The notes below the pieces were generated by a model. That model did not search any database and had not been told where the DNA came from. It saw nothing but the letters and a program-made list of their open reading frames with translations. The position numbers were made by a program, and so were the translations under genes. A stretch of DNA of 64,000 nucleotides, from contig JAWDGP010002520.1 of assembly GCA_033675545.1 (NCBI GenBank), positions 1 through 64,000 on the forward strand, given 5' to 3'. Every line of letters begins with the position of its first letter. Within the stretch, counting starts at the first letter, position 1. Source of the DNA: Elysia crispata. Its lineage: Eukaryota; Mollusca; Gastropoda; Plakobranchidae. Positions 1 to 18,339 of the stretch are shown here, piece by piece.

Positions 1-2815
1 GATCTATGTAATCGATAACCCTCAGATCGTCACTTGTGATGGAAAAACCCATCAAAATCCGTCATCTCTGCTACACCGAAATCCGAGCGTTCACTTGATG
101 CAATTATTATAATTACAAAGAAGTTAGGTCAAGTTTTCTGAAACTGCATAACTTTCAACCTGTATCACCAGATTTTGTCTTTGTCTTCATCGTTTATTTC
201 CAATGATACTTTGCATATTACATCTCTACAAATTAAAGAACATAGATTTCAAAGTTCAAGCAGCAGGCTGTATTCTTTTTTCAACTTTATTTATTGTGAA
301 CCATTTTGCTTGCTCGATGATCAACTACTAGTTATAGCGGGCATAACAGTCAACTCTTAAAAATATATATTAAGACTCCTTTCGACAACGCCTTACAATG
401 GCTCACACACTCTAACTTCACAGTGAATGTTTGAATTAATTATTTAGACCTTTGCTGCAATCATTTGTTAACTTAGTCTAAAACTAAAATTCGCAAAAAT
501 CTCACCTGTGTTCATATAAAAAAGACAATTTTAAATGTATGCTACATAAATTCCAATGATATCGCTGTTACTTAAGTACTCAACGTAACTGTTAAAAATC
601 AAGACATGGAGAAGAGAAAAAACAAAGGGATGCACAGTGACTTAAAGGATGACTGTGGTCTAACTCCTGAGCAAAATCTTCACAGTCCCACTGATCCAAG
701 ATTCTACGGCTATTTTTCAATATCTGAAAATCGCTGCGCCTCTACCGCTACCACCACAAGTTTTCCTTCTCTCCCATCAGTCTTCCATGAAGCTCATTTT
801 GAAACAGGAAAAATTGGGGAAGGAAAGATGAGAAAAAATAAAATACAACAAAAAACTATATCCCCCATTCATCCCTTCTGACATGACTGGTAACGTAGAT
901 AATTTAAAAATAAAATTAACAATCTGTTCTCACCCACATGATATTACTTCAATTCCTGCCAAGCCTGTGTCACGAGTCTAACCGAAACATGGTTCAATCT
1001 TAGCACATTTTGCAGATTATGTTCTTATATAAACAGTTTTAAATTAAGTAAGTGAGAATCTGATAGATCTACATCTTATTAAATCTTCTGCGAGCACCTA
1101 TAGTAACGATACCACCAACAAATGGTGCCATAAAAACAATATTTGTCACGTAAGAAACAATGCATGTGACGACATTAATCTTTTTACACTCTAGCGAAAG
1201 CGTCACTGTCTGCTTTGAAAATTCTCAAAAGTTTGAATCACAGCCGTCTACACAGCACGTGATGCAACAAACACGGACAAAACCACTGACTCCTATAGCA
1301 GGCGCGTTTATCTTCTCTTGACAAAATCATCGGATTGTCCTAATGTTGTCACTGGAAACTTTAATCATTCCCAGAGTATTTCTGCACCAAGCTTGTTCTT
1401 GTGCAAAATACAAAAAGTTTATTTCTGTTCTCAGAAACCCCTCACAGGCAGACCGGACTATGATAAAATCATATATCTTGCTGCTCTTACCAAACTGGCT
1501 GTCCTGCCGTTATTAGGTCTGTGTCCAAAAGCCTCTCGATGACCTCATTCCATCGTTTTTTTGGGGGGGTCAACCTCTACCCTAGGATTTTCCTTTCTAG
1601 AATGATCTTATCTCGAATTTGGTGCTGTTTGATGTTACCACAGTAGGCCAGTTTCCTTCTCTTCATTGTTTTCCTCAACCAGCCTTTTTCCATCAACAAT
1701 TTAATCAGGATAGATTAGTTTGTTATTTTTTTTTTACTTATGCTATTTTGAGTGTGTTTCTGTACCATTACAGTTTACAAATTTCTCCTTTTTTTGTGCG
1801 TGTTTAAGGTTTCATAGTCATACGTTGCGATGGAATGTTTACAAGTTCTTAACAGTTTGATTCTTGTGGGTTTGGATGGGCCATTTTATTTTTTGTTTTA
1901 TTTTTTAACGGGCCATTGCACATAGCTTTTTTTTTTAATTGTTTCATTGTTGATGTTTCTTATTGTAAGTTAATCTTGTACCAAGTTACGGGAATTCATT
2001 GTCAGCTTCTACTGTGTCATTATTGACTAGGGGGTGGGGAGTGCTTTGATTTATCTGTTTTCATAGTGTTTTTCTTCTTTGCATTGAGGTAACGATTCTG
2101 TGCTTTGCTGTGTTGTTTTAAAGCGTTCAAATCAACAAGATCTCCGTGGCCTGCTAGAGGGTCGACACGAGGCTAGTCGAACCGACATTTCTTAGGTCTG
2201 GAAGTCCTTCGCCAACAACGTTGAAGTTATCACACTTCCTTGGATTTGGATTTAAGTAAAATTGAAGCATGTTTAAATTTCACGGAAAAATCTCTGACAA
2301 GCAGAAGTGAAAGGAGGAAAGCAGGATGGGAAACTTTTCGTCATATGATAGGTCACTGTAATTTAGTCTACACCTGACTGAGTAGATCTAGTCCTTCTTC
2401 TCCAATAGAGTTTGTACAAAATGGATGCCTTAGCGACAGATTTATCAGCCTTAAGAGTGATAGTGATATTGATAGTTCAAAGTTAAGTAAAACTGTATTA
2501 GTAGTGGTTTTCCAGAAGATAACTTGTAAAGAAATCGGAGTTGGCTTTTATAATAAAGATGTTTTGACTCATTCAACTCTGCGATAACATTTCTAAATCT
2601 TTTTCGTAAGGCAGAAAAGTATGAGGACTTGAACAAAAAATAATGTATGGAAACAAACAACAAACTCAGATTGTGTTTCAAAACTACCTTTTATATCACG
2701 CAAATCCTATGGAGACGCAAATGACTCAATGAGTTAAAATACCTCACAACATTTTTAACGATTCTAAATACACGTAATGGAAACAAATGCAAGATTAAAA
2801 TAAAAAAAAAAAAAA
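1..2815. other. AT-rich non-coding stretch
   Basis: No convincing gene is seen. Reading frames are short, on both strands, and lack recognisable domains or paired splice sites. The sequence is plain AT-rich unique-looking DNA with occasional T-runs. Exons shorter than about 50 codons could be missed. Confidence 0.5.
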
Positions 2816-2923
2816 CCACACACACACACACACACACAAAGCAACAAACCACAAAAACCAAACGAACAACTTTTAAATGAAAAAAAACTTAACAAATATT
2901 TTGATCAGTATAAAATGCTTAAA

Positions 2924-2993
<70 letters not shown>
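2816..2993. repeat. (CA)n, poly-A and (AT)n microsatellite cluster
   Basis: A short CA run (2816-2838) is followed by A-rich DNA, a poly-A run near 2922-2940 and about 26 AT dinucleotides (2941-2993). Seen directly. The A-run next to an AT run could be a retroposon tail, but no retroposon body is recognisable beside it. Confidence 0.9.
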
Positions 2994-2994
<1 letters not shown>

Positions 2995-5258
2995 TTTCCA
3001 TGGTTAATAATCTGTTCAAAACAAATAATAACTGTAACATTTTAAGATTTATTGCTATAAAGGTTATCTAATATCTATATTAAAAAGTTGTTATTTTTGC
3101 ACGAAAATGTACCATCAATATCATGAAAATGGAACATATCTAGAAAATAAAAAACAATGTTTGCTGCAACCTCTATCAAATTCATACGTCTGAAAATTGA
3201 AATTGACTTGCAAAGTTGTTATACGCTCACATATTTATTTAGTTTCTAACGGTAGTTCACACACTATACTTATAGAAAAACACAGGTATATAATTTGCTT
3301 TCTCATTATATAGACGTGCGAAAAATTGCATCACTACCGACTACATGATAGCAATAAAAATAATAATGATAATAGTAAAAATTAGAAAAAAAAAATTAAA
3401 ATTAGAAAAAAAAATAATAATAATACCGGTAGTAATAAAAGCATGTCATAACTCTAGAGCAAATGTTACTGATCGTTGTGTGCTTATTAAATTTGAACAC
3501 CTGACAGTAATACTTGAATTTTGTTAAAGACAATCATGCATTATTTTCTTTCACTTTATGGCTGAAAAAAAAAACAAAAAAAAAAACAAAAAAAACAGAA
3601 GGACAAAAAAAAAACAAAAAGAAAAGAACAGAAGAAGAAGAAGAAGAAGAAGAACAACAACAACAACAACAATAACAACGAGAAGAAGGAAAAAAATAAT
3701 AATAAATAAACAATCAAAAGAAGATAAAGTAAACTAGGAAACAATACGCTATACTCCAGGAGATTTATTTAAGTATTCCAAGACCGAATATGATGTAATT
3801 GTCGGCAGCCTTTTTCTTCTAATGTATCTAACTGTGGATTGGGGAGAACTGCAGTTTTCAACGAAATACCCAAGGTCATCTTTGGGGTCACCTCTAGTTA
3901 TAACAAGACACATTAAGTGCATGTTGATTGCAGCTTTCAATAGGACACATGAATACGGGAATTCATCAATTTTGTAACAACGCACTCTTTGCGTATTTGA
4001 TAAGTTGTTAATAGTTATTAGAGTGCATTCTAATTATCCTCTTACTTAATTCCATCATGCGCAGGACTGGGAGAAGCAAACTAAAGGCCATTTTGAAATA
4101 CTGTAACCTATTTTGTTTTTTTTTCTTTCATTAATCTCAAACATTACAAAATAATAAAGGAATCTGTTTACAACGTTTGTGGAGATAAAGAGTTTCAAAT
4201 ATTGCAAGGACATGTTCTGTCTTTTTTAATCTACAGAAAAAAATGTATACGGAAATAGAAAACGTGGGTTCAGATTTGTCTTGGGTAGCATCCAATGTAT
4301 AGTATCCGTCCACTAATTTCCAAAACAAATTCCATGTTCACCTATGAAGTCAGATATCGGTAGGTAATTTAGAGCATGCCCGGCTTGGCATACATAGGCA
4401 GATGCTAATGGTTCTAGCTGATAAAATTGAGCGACGCGTCTAAACGGCACGCTTTGCGCCTGTCGAAGTTCCTTCCTCTGTTGTTCGCTCAGCTGAAGTA
4501 AAATGGTAAAGTGATTTTGTTGCTGTTTTGAGAGTTATACATGTATCGATCTTATTCTTAATTAAAAATGCAACAGACAAACCTAACGTGAAGACAGTAT
4601 CATTGTCTATTGTCTTCATGTTGCTTTCTAACCTACAAACATCTAATTTTTTGCTCGCTGTTGCGCGAGAAATCTGGTCTCAACTCACCCTTATGGTCAT
4701 GTACTATGAAACAAAACTCACTTTACACTCTATTTGCCAAATTTTATGTCGGGGAACAATTTGAGCCCCACTCAATTGTCGTCACTTTTACTTTTTCGTC
4801 TGTAAAAAAACACTTACCTCACTTCGACTAAAAGGTTAATTGTTTTGACAGTCACAATACATTCTTTCATAAAAAAGCAACTAAATAAAATAGCATTTTT
4901 TTTGTAACGTTCTTCAACAAGTAACTGAAACTCAAGGTTCTTTTTCAAGGTTCACCGAACAAGACGGCTTTCTGAATTGCAGACGAGCAGCTATTAGAAC
5001 ATATCGCTCCGTTTTGTTTAAAATTTTTTCTCCTACCGCACAACTAAAACATATATATACCGGTGTAATATTTTGCTATCGACAACCAAAAATTACATAT
5101 ACTTTGCTAAAATTGTCAATTAGTCAGGTAAAAGGTGTTGGCCGCCAATAATTGTTTTACAAACAAAATACCCGAAAATATACATTCCTCCAGAATCCAA
5201 TTTAACCTTTTCTCAAAGGAAATCAACAGCAACATAGCTCAACTCACATTTCAGCTGC

Positions 5259-5264
<6 letters not shown>
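2994..5264. other. Non-coding, with A-rich low-complexity patch
   Basis: No gene recognised. Between about 3563 and 3720 there is an A-rich patch with short GAA and CAA runs. The rest is AT-rich without domain-bearing frames. Confidence 0.5.

Positions 5265-5316
<52 letters not shown>
5265..5316. repeat. (TA)n microsatellite
   Basis: About 26 uninterrupted TA units. They directly abut the sequence CAGT at 5317, which starts a segment with motifs also found near the 3' end of the Tigger element further right (TATAACAGCACT at about 5459 and about 11695). Confidence 0.95.
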
Positions 5317-5319
<3 letters not shown>

Positions 5320-6120
5320 TCTAGTCAATATACAACGGATAGTGCTATAATTGCCCCCCGCCCCCTCGCTATAGCACTTTCCCCTTGCCCCTTTTTTCTC
5401 TTATTAAAAGATAGTACAAGTTAACTGATATAACGGCACCCACGATTTTTCTTCTTGTTATAACAGCACTGTAGCTAGGTGGAGCCGTTAACTGTATGCA
5501 GATAGTGTCCAGTTAAAAGTTGTTCGTCCTATACTCAGCAGCCAATTAAAATGCTTCTCAAGTCAGTCAGCAAAGTGCTGTCATCACACTGACAGTACTC
5601 CTCTACTCTTCCTCCTTCCCTTTCCCTTTCCCAGTTTTATTTTGTCCACACCAAGCTTGTCTCTTGTGATACCGACAGGGATGGGCCTACCATTAGAACT
5701 GTCCCCCTTCTTCTCAGCCCCCACTTCACACTCTCTTCTTGTTAAACAGCCAGTTTGCCTTGCATAATGTAACGTTAGATCTATGAAACTGAAAGAGAGA
5801 ACTGATCACAGGCCAAGTGGCATGCGTGTTTATATCACTAGCATAATCGCTAGCATTACTGGGTGCTTTGTTCCATTGCCTTGACACACACATACATATT
5901 GTTACTCTGTAACTGCATGCACACGGCACTGACCGGCTCAATTTTAGGAAAAGGGCATTAGGTCTACGGTTAGTTGAGTGTTGGCAGTACACTAGACAGA
6001 TGGTACTGAGTGTTGGCAGACAGATGGTACTGAGTGTTGGCCAACAGATCTAGGCAAGGAAAGCGTGGGTTTAATGTATTGCATCCAGGCCAAACCCATC
6101 CCTTTTTTTTTCTGGCGTAG
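5317..6120. other. Non-coding; possible transposon-derived spacer
   Basis: No gene seen. The segment has a C-rich patch (5351-5395) and the motifs ATAACGGCAC and TATAACAGCACT, which resemble the subterminal motifs of pogo/Tigger transposons. It ends with two tandem copies of a 24-bp phrase around ACAGATGGTACTG (5996-6045). A transposon remnant is plausible but not shown. Confidence 0.35.
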
Positions 6121-9236
<3,116 letters not shown>

Positions 9237-9729
9237 TTACATTGTATGATGTTTGGTGTCACGGGTCACACTCTATCAGTGTGTACATATTTAGAGGGAA
9301 ATAACTTTTTAAAATCTACACCAAATCACAAAAAAAGCATTCTTGGAATGTTCCACATTGAAAGCATCTGTTAAAACAAGGTGCAATCCAAGGGCGAATA
9401 ACAAAGAATAAGATAAGAAATATAATCCAAGAAAGAATTAATGTAATGCGATAACAAAATGGCAGGAGAGTCCAGTGAAAACACAGTGTGTACTGCTAAG
9501 CATGCAAGTATCAACTGTTCAAATCTCGCGCAGGTGGCTGCGTTAGCTAGCCAGATGGTGGCCCATCTGAATAATATTACGTAACCTTGTGAGCAAGCCT
9601 CCTATACAGATGGTACTGTGTTGAACACATCGGAGCCCGAAAATTATCTATCGACGGAGTGATACCTTTGCTGCCCCATCTACGTTTTATTCAACTCATA
9701 GACTCTATATTATAATTAAGAAGTTAACA

Positions 9730-11286
9730 ATGGCTTCAATTGCAAAAGATGTTAGGTGCATCAGTCTTGAACAGAAGGTTGCTATTATAGAGGAAGTTGA
9801 AAAAACAGCTAAATCGCAATCTAAAATCTGCGAGGAACTAGGCATTGCACGTGGATCCTTGTACACCGTTTTGAAAGATAAGGGCAAGATGGCATCTTGT
9901 AAGGATACAGACAAGGCCTTTCCTCTCAGGATAGAAGAAAGATATCTACGACCTGACACGGATGATGTTGAACGAGCCCTTTACCCATGGTTTAAAGACG
10001 CAAGAGTGAAGTATGTTACGAGTACCCTGTCAGGACCAATCTTAGTGGAGAAAGTCAAAGATTTTGCTGAAAGGCTCGGTGTTACAGGCTTCACTGGAAG
10101 TACAGAATGGCTGGGCCGCTTTAAGTCTCGCCATGGAGTTGTCATGAAAACAATGTGCGGAGAATCAGCTGCGGTTTGTCAACAGACCACTGAAACATGG
10201 AAAGACGTGCACAGAACAATGCTTGGGGAATTTAGCCCTGACGACATCTATAATGCGGATGAGACGGGCTTATTTTTCAAATATTTACCCGATCGCACGT
10301 TGGCTTTGAAGGAAAAAAAAGGCACTGGCGGAAAGGTCTCCGAGGAGCGAATAACTTTACTTGTTGCTGTCAATATGAGCAGCACTGAGAAATTACCTCT
10401 CCTCACCATTGGAAAATTTCAGAATAACATGAAAATACTGCCCACAGAATACAAGAAAAACTCCAAGGCATGGATGGCAAGGTCAATTTTCGAAGACTGG
10501 GTCAGGAAGCTGAACAGGAAACACTTGCTGAAAGGTCGCAGCATTGCCCTTGTAATTGATAATTGTCCTGAACATCCTGCGATTGAAGGCCTGAAGGCAA
10601 TAAGTTTGGTGTTCTTCCCGCCAAACACCACTAGCGTACTACAGGCCCTACAGCCATGCGACCAGGGAATCATTCAAACATTAAAAATGCATTCTGGGAA
10701 ACGCGTTTTAAAGAAAGTGATCGCTGCGAAAGAGACTCTGTGATCAAAGAGATGAATGTTCTCGATGCATTGACGACACCTGCGTCTGTTTGGGATGACG
10801 TCAGCCACCAGACCATCACAAACTGTTTCAGACACATTGGTTTCAAGACCAATCTACAAGCTGCAGAACCAGCAAACAGCGAACTGTCAGAGATTCAAGT
10901 CGACCACAGCAAGGAGCATGACGAGCTAAAAAAGATGTCCAAATTCTCAGAAACATCACAGGAGGGATCCACGACAGTTGAGGATTATGTGAATGTAGAT
11001 ACAGATCTAATAACATCTGCACCTCTCACTGATGAGGAAATTGTGGCCTCCGTGCAACCAACAGGCTCAGGCATTGCTTCAGACGATGAGGAAGAGGCAG
11101 ATGAAGCGACATGTGTACCAAATATCCTACCAACCAGTGCAGTGCAAGCTGTTGCATGCTTGAGAAACTTTGTTCTCCAGCAACAGTCAAGATATGCTTC
11201 AGCACATCACCAGCCTTGAGAGTTTTGTTGACGACATTGCCACAAACAGTCGCAGACAGTCAACAATAACAGAATTCTTCACCTAA
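9730..11286 (+). pseudogene. pogo/Tigger-like DNA transposase, two frameshifts
   Basis: DNA transposase of the Tc1/mariner superfamily, pogo/Tigger branch (CENP-B related), which cuts and pastes at TA dinucleotides. The first frame gives 337 residues: an N-terminal CENP-B/psq-type helix-turn-helix (about residues 10-60), a second Tc5-type helix-turn-helix (about 78-140), then a DDE_1 catalytic domain. The apparent catalytic triad is D177 (in NADETG), D277 (in VIDNCPEH) and D311 (in QPCDQGI). The loop before the third Asp reads SVLQALQPCDQG, about three residues longer than family members usually show, and a stretch near IGKFQNNMK looks shortened. The reading leaves frame near 10735, continues in another frame through VSHQTITNCFRHIGF, and returns to the first frame near 11190 to end ITEFFT-stop at 11286. 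The first shift fits a 1-nt loss. All domains are present, so the copy is decayed but fairly young. A domesticated host gene is unlikely given the shifts. Confidence 0.85.
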
Positions 11287-11289
11287 AAT

Positions 11290-12278
11290 TGATAGGGCCC
11301 TCCGACCTAATATAATGTAACTTGTCCTGTCAACAGTAAAGAGTATTGTACCAGTACTCAGAATTATTCTCTTTAATAAAGAAGAAAAACCAACTTAAAG
11401 TTAAATTGGACCAGGGAGGTATAGTACCTTTTGTCGGGGGACAATGCTTGGAGTCACTGGTTCCCACCTGTCCTTGTAAATTAATTCAAAAAAAAAAAAA
11501 AAATAAAAAACAAAACCAAAAAAAAAAAAAAAAAAATGAAAATAAATTTGCTTGTTTTTATAGTACAGGACACGCCCGATAGACATCTAATCAAGGGAAG
11601 CGACCTGTGTTAATGTTTAAATATTCTGAGTTAAGTACCATTTCTGCAATTTTTTTTCCTTCTTTACAAATCAGTTGCTTTTAATGATTCTGCTATAACA
11701 GCACTCTGGTATAACATTAACAATACCATTGTGCCCTAATACCAGAGTTTTACTGTATTCACAGTAAAAATAAATCCAACTAGCACTGTTAGGCACTGCG
11801 TATGGCGATACAAACTCAAATCTTCTAGACCAGAATACAGTAATCAACTTCGCGAATTCGGTTCTATATAAATGCCAAAGAAATAAAGACGAAACAAAGC
11901 ATTATCTATTGGTATAAATGGATGCTAACAGCAAATAATCTATAGAACCTTGCTTGAAACGATTTACTTATGTATCTTCCACACCAAGAAACTGCGATCT
12001 CAGCAATAAAATTTGCGGATCTATTGATGGCCTCTCAAAATTCCAACGATCCCATATCGGAGATAGTCGATACAATTTTGCATCTAAAAGTGCAAACACC
12101 ATGGATTCGCCTCCCTCACGTGCATTTAACAAACTCTAATGTACTGATCTTTCTGCGACTACGATAGTTACACTTAGAAAAAAAAAAGAATGGTGCACCT
12201 TCCAGATTGTCTTGTTTTGATGCACTACGGAAAGTATTCACATATTTTTATATATTTTCTCAATCTGTTGGTTGTATG

Positions 12279-12282
<4 letters not shown>
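11290..12282. other. Transposon 3' flank and non-coding DNA with poly-A patches
   Basis: Contains the untranslated 3' part of the Tigger element, two poly-A patches (about 11489-11537), then unremarkable AT-rich DNA from 11758. No host gene is recognised. Confidence 0.5.
11736..11757 (+). mobile_element. Candidate 3' terminal inverted repeat and TA target site of the Tigger element
   Basis: About 450 bp after the transposase stop, a segment ends in GAGTTTTACTG followed by TA. On the opposite strand it reads CAGTAAAACTC, the CAGT start expected for pogo/Tigger termini, with TA as target. Internal TATAACAGCACT and GGTATAAC motifs upstream fit subterminal repeats. A matching 5' terminus was not found with confidence. 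Confidence 0.5.
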
Positions 12283-13097
<815 letters not shown>

Positions 13098-14306
13098 GGA
13101 TCGGAGTGAAACACATAAGTTTGCTACATCTCGCACCTTCCCAATGTAGTCCCTATTGTAGTCAATGCATTTTGTTTTGGATCGGAGTGAAACACATAAG
13201 TTTGCTACATCTCGCACCTTCCCAATGTAGTCCCTATTGTAGTCAATGCATTTTGTTTTGGATCGGAGTGAAACACATAAGTTTGCTACATCTCGCACCT
13301 TCCCAATGTAGTCCCTATTGTAGTCAATGCATTTTGTTTTGGATCGGAGTGAAACACATAAGTTTGCTACATCTCGCACCTTCCCAATGTAGTCCCTATT
13401 GTAGTCAATGCATTTTGTTTTGGATCGGAGTGAAACACATAAGTTTGCTACATCTCGCACCTTCCCAATGTAGTCCCTATTGTAGTCAATGCATTTTGTT
13501 TTGGATCGGAGTGAAACACATAAGTTTGCTACATCTCGCACCTTCCCAATGTAGTCCCTATTGTAGTCAATGCATTTTGTTTTGGATCGGAGTGAAACAC
13601 ATAAGTTTGCTACATCTCGCACCTTCCCAATGTAGTCCCTATTGTAGTCAATGCATTTTGTTTTGGATCGGAGTGAAACACATAAGTTTGCTACATCTCG
13701 CACCTTCCCAATGTAGTCCCTATTGTAGTCAATGCATTTTGTTTTGGATCGGAGTGAAACACATAAGTTTGCTACATCTCGCACCTTCCCAATGTAGTCC
13801 CTATTGTAGTCAATGCATTTTGTTTTGGATCGGAGTGAAACACATAAGTTTGCTACATCTCGCACCTTCCCAATGTAGTCCCTATTGTGATCAATGCATT
13901 TTGTTTTGGATCGGAGTGAAACACATAAGTTTGCTACATCTCGCACCTTCCCAATGTAGTCCCTATTGTAGTCAATGCATTTTGTTTTGGATCGGAGTGA
14001 AACACATAAGTTTGCTACATCTCGCACCTTCCCAATGTAGTCCCTATTGTAGTCAATGCATTTTGTTTTGGATCGGAGTGAAACACATAAGTTTGCTACA
14101 TCTCGCACCTTCCCCATGTAGTCCCTATTGTAGTCAATGCATTTTGTTTTGGATCGGAGTGAAACACATAAGTTTGCTACATCTCGCACCTTCCCCATGT
14201 AGTCCCTATTGTAGTCAATGCATTTTGTTTTGGATCGGAGTGAAACACATAAGTTTGCTACATCTCGCACCTTCCCAATGTAGTCCCTATTGTAGTCAAT
14301 GCATTT
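13098..14306. repeat. 81-bp satellite array, 15 copies
   Basis: GGATCGG starts at 13098, 13179, 13260 and so on to 14232, an exact 81-bp step giving 15 copies with the last slightly short. Copies are almost identical: copy 10 has TGATCA where others have TAGTCA, copies 13 and 14 have CCCCATG where others have CCCAATG, and copy 1 differs at its left edge. The array ends in a T-run (about 14306-14318). Because 81 is 27 codons, one frame on each strand stays open throughout (about 440 and 390 residues), but the near-identity at every codon position and the lack of any domain argue for non-coding satellite DNA. Confidence 0.95.
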
Positions 14307-14318
14307 TTTTTTTTTTTG

Positions 14319-17162
14319 CCAACGACAGGCTGGAGAATGAATCCCATGAATCTAAAAGTTTTCCGCTAGCGATGAAAACAGGCTCCTTGTTTCTTCATAA
14401 GGTCATTTAGTTTTTAAAACTTGTTTCCCCCTAAATGGAACTTGAGGGGCCTACAAATGATAGTTGGAGCAAAGTGAGAACTATGTTCTAAGTGAAGGAA
14501 AACCTATCATCGAAAGTATTAAAGTCAATCCAAAGGGTTTACTCACAATCAACGAACAGCTTATTTTTTTATAGTCAATTTCATGTTATACACTCATGAA
14601 GATCAAAGATACACTGTCGTTTAGGCAAAATTTTCTGCAAAACGACACTTTCGCCAGAATACAATAGTAATAATAGTGCTTTAAACATTTTTGTCACAGG
14701 GGACAACTGGTGTTCCAAATGCTGAGGTGCTGCTTTAGTTCATGTGCACCAACTTTTTATAAGGCATGATCAACTTTTGAAGGAAGCTTTCACATCTAAC
14801 TGAAACTCGCTACTGCATTGAAGTATTGCTAACACCGTTTGCCCACAATTATCATCTCTGAACCAGTTCAGAACTTTGAATGATGTTGTGTTTTTGCCTT
14901 CTGAACCCTTGAATTAGCTCCTCCAGAACTCATCTGATCGAAACCTCCCTAGATCCCCATTCTTCATGGATTATCGTATGGGCTGTTCGTTGTACATGTA
15001 TAAAGTTCGCCCTTTTTTGTTTTTAAATTTCCGCCTGAGCGGATCTTTATCGTCGACATTATTCAATTTTATTGGCGCGTCTTGCAAGAGAGTAGAAATA
15101 CCAACGACGATTTGATTTTGCTCGTGCCTTCTGTCAGTTGGTTGGAAAAATTAAACCTCGAATTTAAGACCAATTTTTTAACTTTTTTTTTTCCCACATG
15201 CCTTTGTACAGTGAAAAAAGATCAAGAAAACAACAATCGGGAATTAAAAGTTCCTAAATCACACTTTTGTAAAAGACACACACCGAAACGCACAAATTCA
15301 AGAAAGGTCAAACATACTGAGTAGGCAAACACGTCAATAAAATGTAATTAGAAAAAATTGATTTACTGCATAATATCCCTTCCTCCGTATGACAAGTTAA
15401 GATACCCTTCTAGTTTATATGTTCAACTTTCTTGATTAATATTTCACCTTGATTTAAAAAAAAAAAAAAAAAAAAACCAAACCAAACCAAACCAAACCAA
15501 AACAAACAAACCCAAAAGCACATTTTTGGCCTTACAAGACGCAAAAAATCGAGAAACTATGAAATTAGACGTAATAAAAACTAATATTACGGCCTGAAAT
15601 TGAAGTTTATCCGCTACAGACTGAGGCCTTATAAAGATTACTTAAACTACCATGTTTTCTTACGCATTAAAAAAAAATCCCCTTAACAAGAATGAGGCAT
15701 CCAAAAAGCTACTCTATATAAGTGTTTGGATAATAACGAATAAAAATACATTTGATGTGAATTTTTTTCTGTGTAAATTAAGATCTACTTTGTCTGAATA
15801 ATGCAAAAGCAGTGACATTTGAGCAGTTTGCTTGAAATATCTAGTGCTTGGTGTAGAGACTTATATTATCGTCTTTTATTACAAGCTTTTCAATCCTAAC
15901 AAACATGAGCACCAAAGAGTATAGAATCATTTTATGCTACTTATCACATACACTTATCGGGTTCCACCAGTTAGGCCTACATAAGTTCTCTTGCACTAGG
16001 CATTAATCAGCATCGCCAATACAGGCCATTCCTGACCAATCCAGTGAATTGATGGAATGAGAACAAAAATCTATATTCAAATATAAACCTATCATCTAAT
16101 TTTAGAATTTATAGAGAGTGAAATTTATAATAGGGTAAAGCTACCTGAAAGGGACACATATTCTCATAATTCAGTAAAAATCATTGAAGCATTAGAGAAA
16201 GAATTTTGTTTGCATAATTTGAAATCCCTAAATTTTATGGATTATATGTAAATTACAAAATACTCACAATTTCCATTAAAATGTTCATTTAAAAAAATTA
16301 AATAAGAGTTCTGTATTTTGAAAAAAAAATACCAACAAAACCAAACAAGCGAAGCACACACTCACATCCATAAACACAAACGGATCACTGAAGTTTGAGA
16401 AATGCGAAATGAACTCCTTATCCGTCTACATGGGGATATTACTAAAACGTTCCTAGGTGAGCTCTCTATTGATGTTGGTGCGCTTAAATACGGTTACGAT
16501 GAATGCTGTTGCTGTTTCCAGTATCTAATCACCGTATAAGACTCTGAGATGTGGTATAGGTGACGTAAAACAACTTTGAATATTATTTTGATTATTGAAC
16601 TTTCTATATTGGATGGATTTAAATTAATTTTCTTACAGTTTAAAATTATAGTAACGCCAGTCCTTACCATCAGAAAACAAAACGATTCTAGAACCCTCCG
16701 CTCATAAAGCTGATCTATTTATATATTCAGGACACAATGATGAAAACCTAATTATATTAGAAACCTTCCACATCATAGATGGAATAGAATTTATATAAGC
16801 GTTTCATAATATACATCTAGATCGTAATCTAATCAGAATGTTCCAAGGAAATTTTTGCAATTCAGACACCAAAGTTAAAAACCACAAGCACCGAGGTCTA
16901 CTTAATCTAAAAATCAGCAACATTTGAAGATTGTCCTAAGAGTTTAAAAAGATAGATTGCTTTAAATCGTTTTGTTTTAAGAGTGAGCAGGAATTTTGAA
17001 ATGATTTATAAATCTAGATATACAAATATGAAAACAGTACCAAAGTTTGGTAATGTTCTCTACAAAATATTCCATAGGAGCAATAGAGTTTCCTCATTTG
17101 CTGATCTCCAATAACACAATAAGAAATATCAACATATAAATTTCAGAAAGCTTACTGGTGCC
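14319..17162. other. Non-coding stretch with A/CAAAC tract
   Basis: No gene recognised in 2.8 kb of AT-rich DNA. A poly-A run with CAAAC units lies at about 15455-15512, which could be a worn retroposon tail, though no body is visible beside it. Confidence 0.5.
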
Positions 17163-18140
<978 letters not shown>

Positions 18141-18215
18141 GTAAGCTCAGTTGGTTAAGGTGATATGAGGCAGGACAAAAACACAAACCATCTAGTTTCG
18201 AATCCTAAACATTGC
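18141..18215 (+). repeat. tRNA-like SINE head (or tRNA pseudogene)
   Basis: AGCTCAGTTGGTTAAG near 18146 matches an internal RNA polymerase III A box as found in tRNAs, and TAGTTTCGAATCCT near 18198 matches a B box. Their spacing, about 50 nt, is within the tRNA-derived range. The 3' acceptor stem is not restored, so it is more likely a SINE head or relic than a working tRNA gene. Confidence 0.5.
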
Positions 18216-18339
18216 AAAACATACACAGGAGTCATGGCCTAAGGTATGGCCCAGCCCTTAGAGTGTCAGAGGTAGAAGAACAAACACTTCTTATAACGGT
18301 GTTCTCTCGGGACTTTTTGCTAGTTGTCACACTTTTGCT

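Noticed and set aside
606-881. 91-codon plus-strand frame
   Set aside because: No domain, no conserved composition, no splice or promoter context; its length is expected by chance.
18141-18215. Functional tRNA gene
   Set aside because: A and B boxes are present but the acceptor stem does not pair and the anticodon arm is not regular, so a SINE head or pseudogene is more likely.
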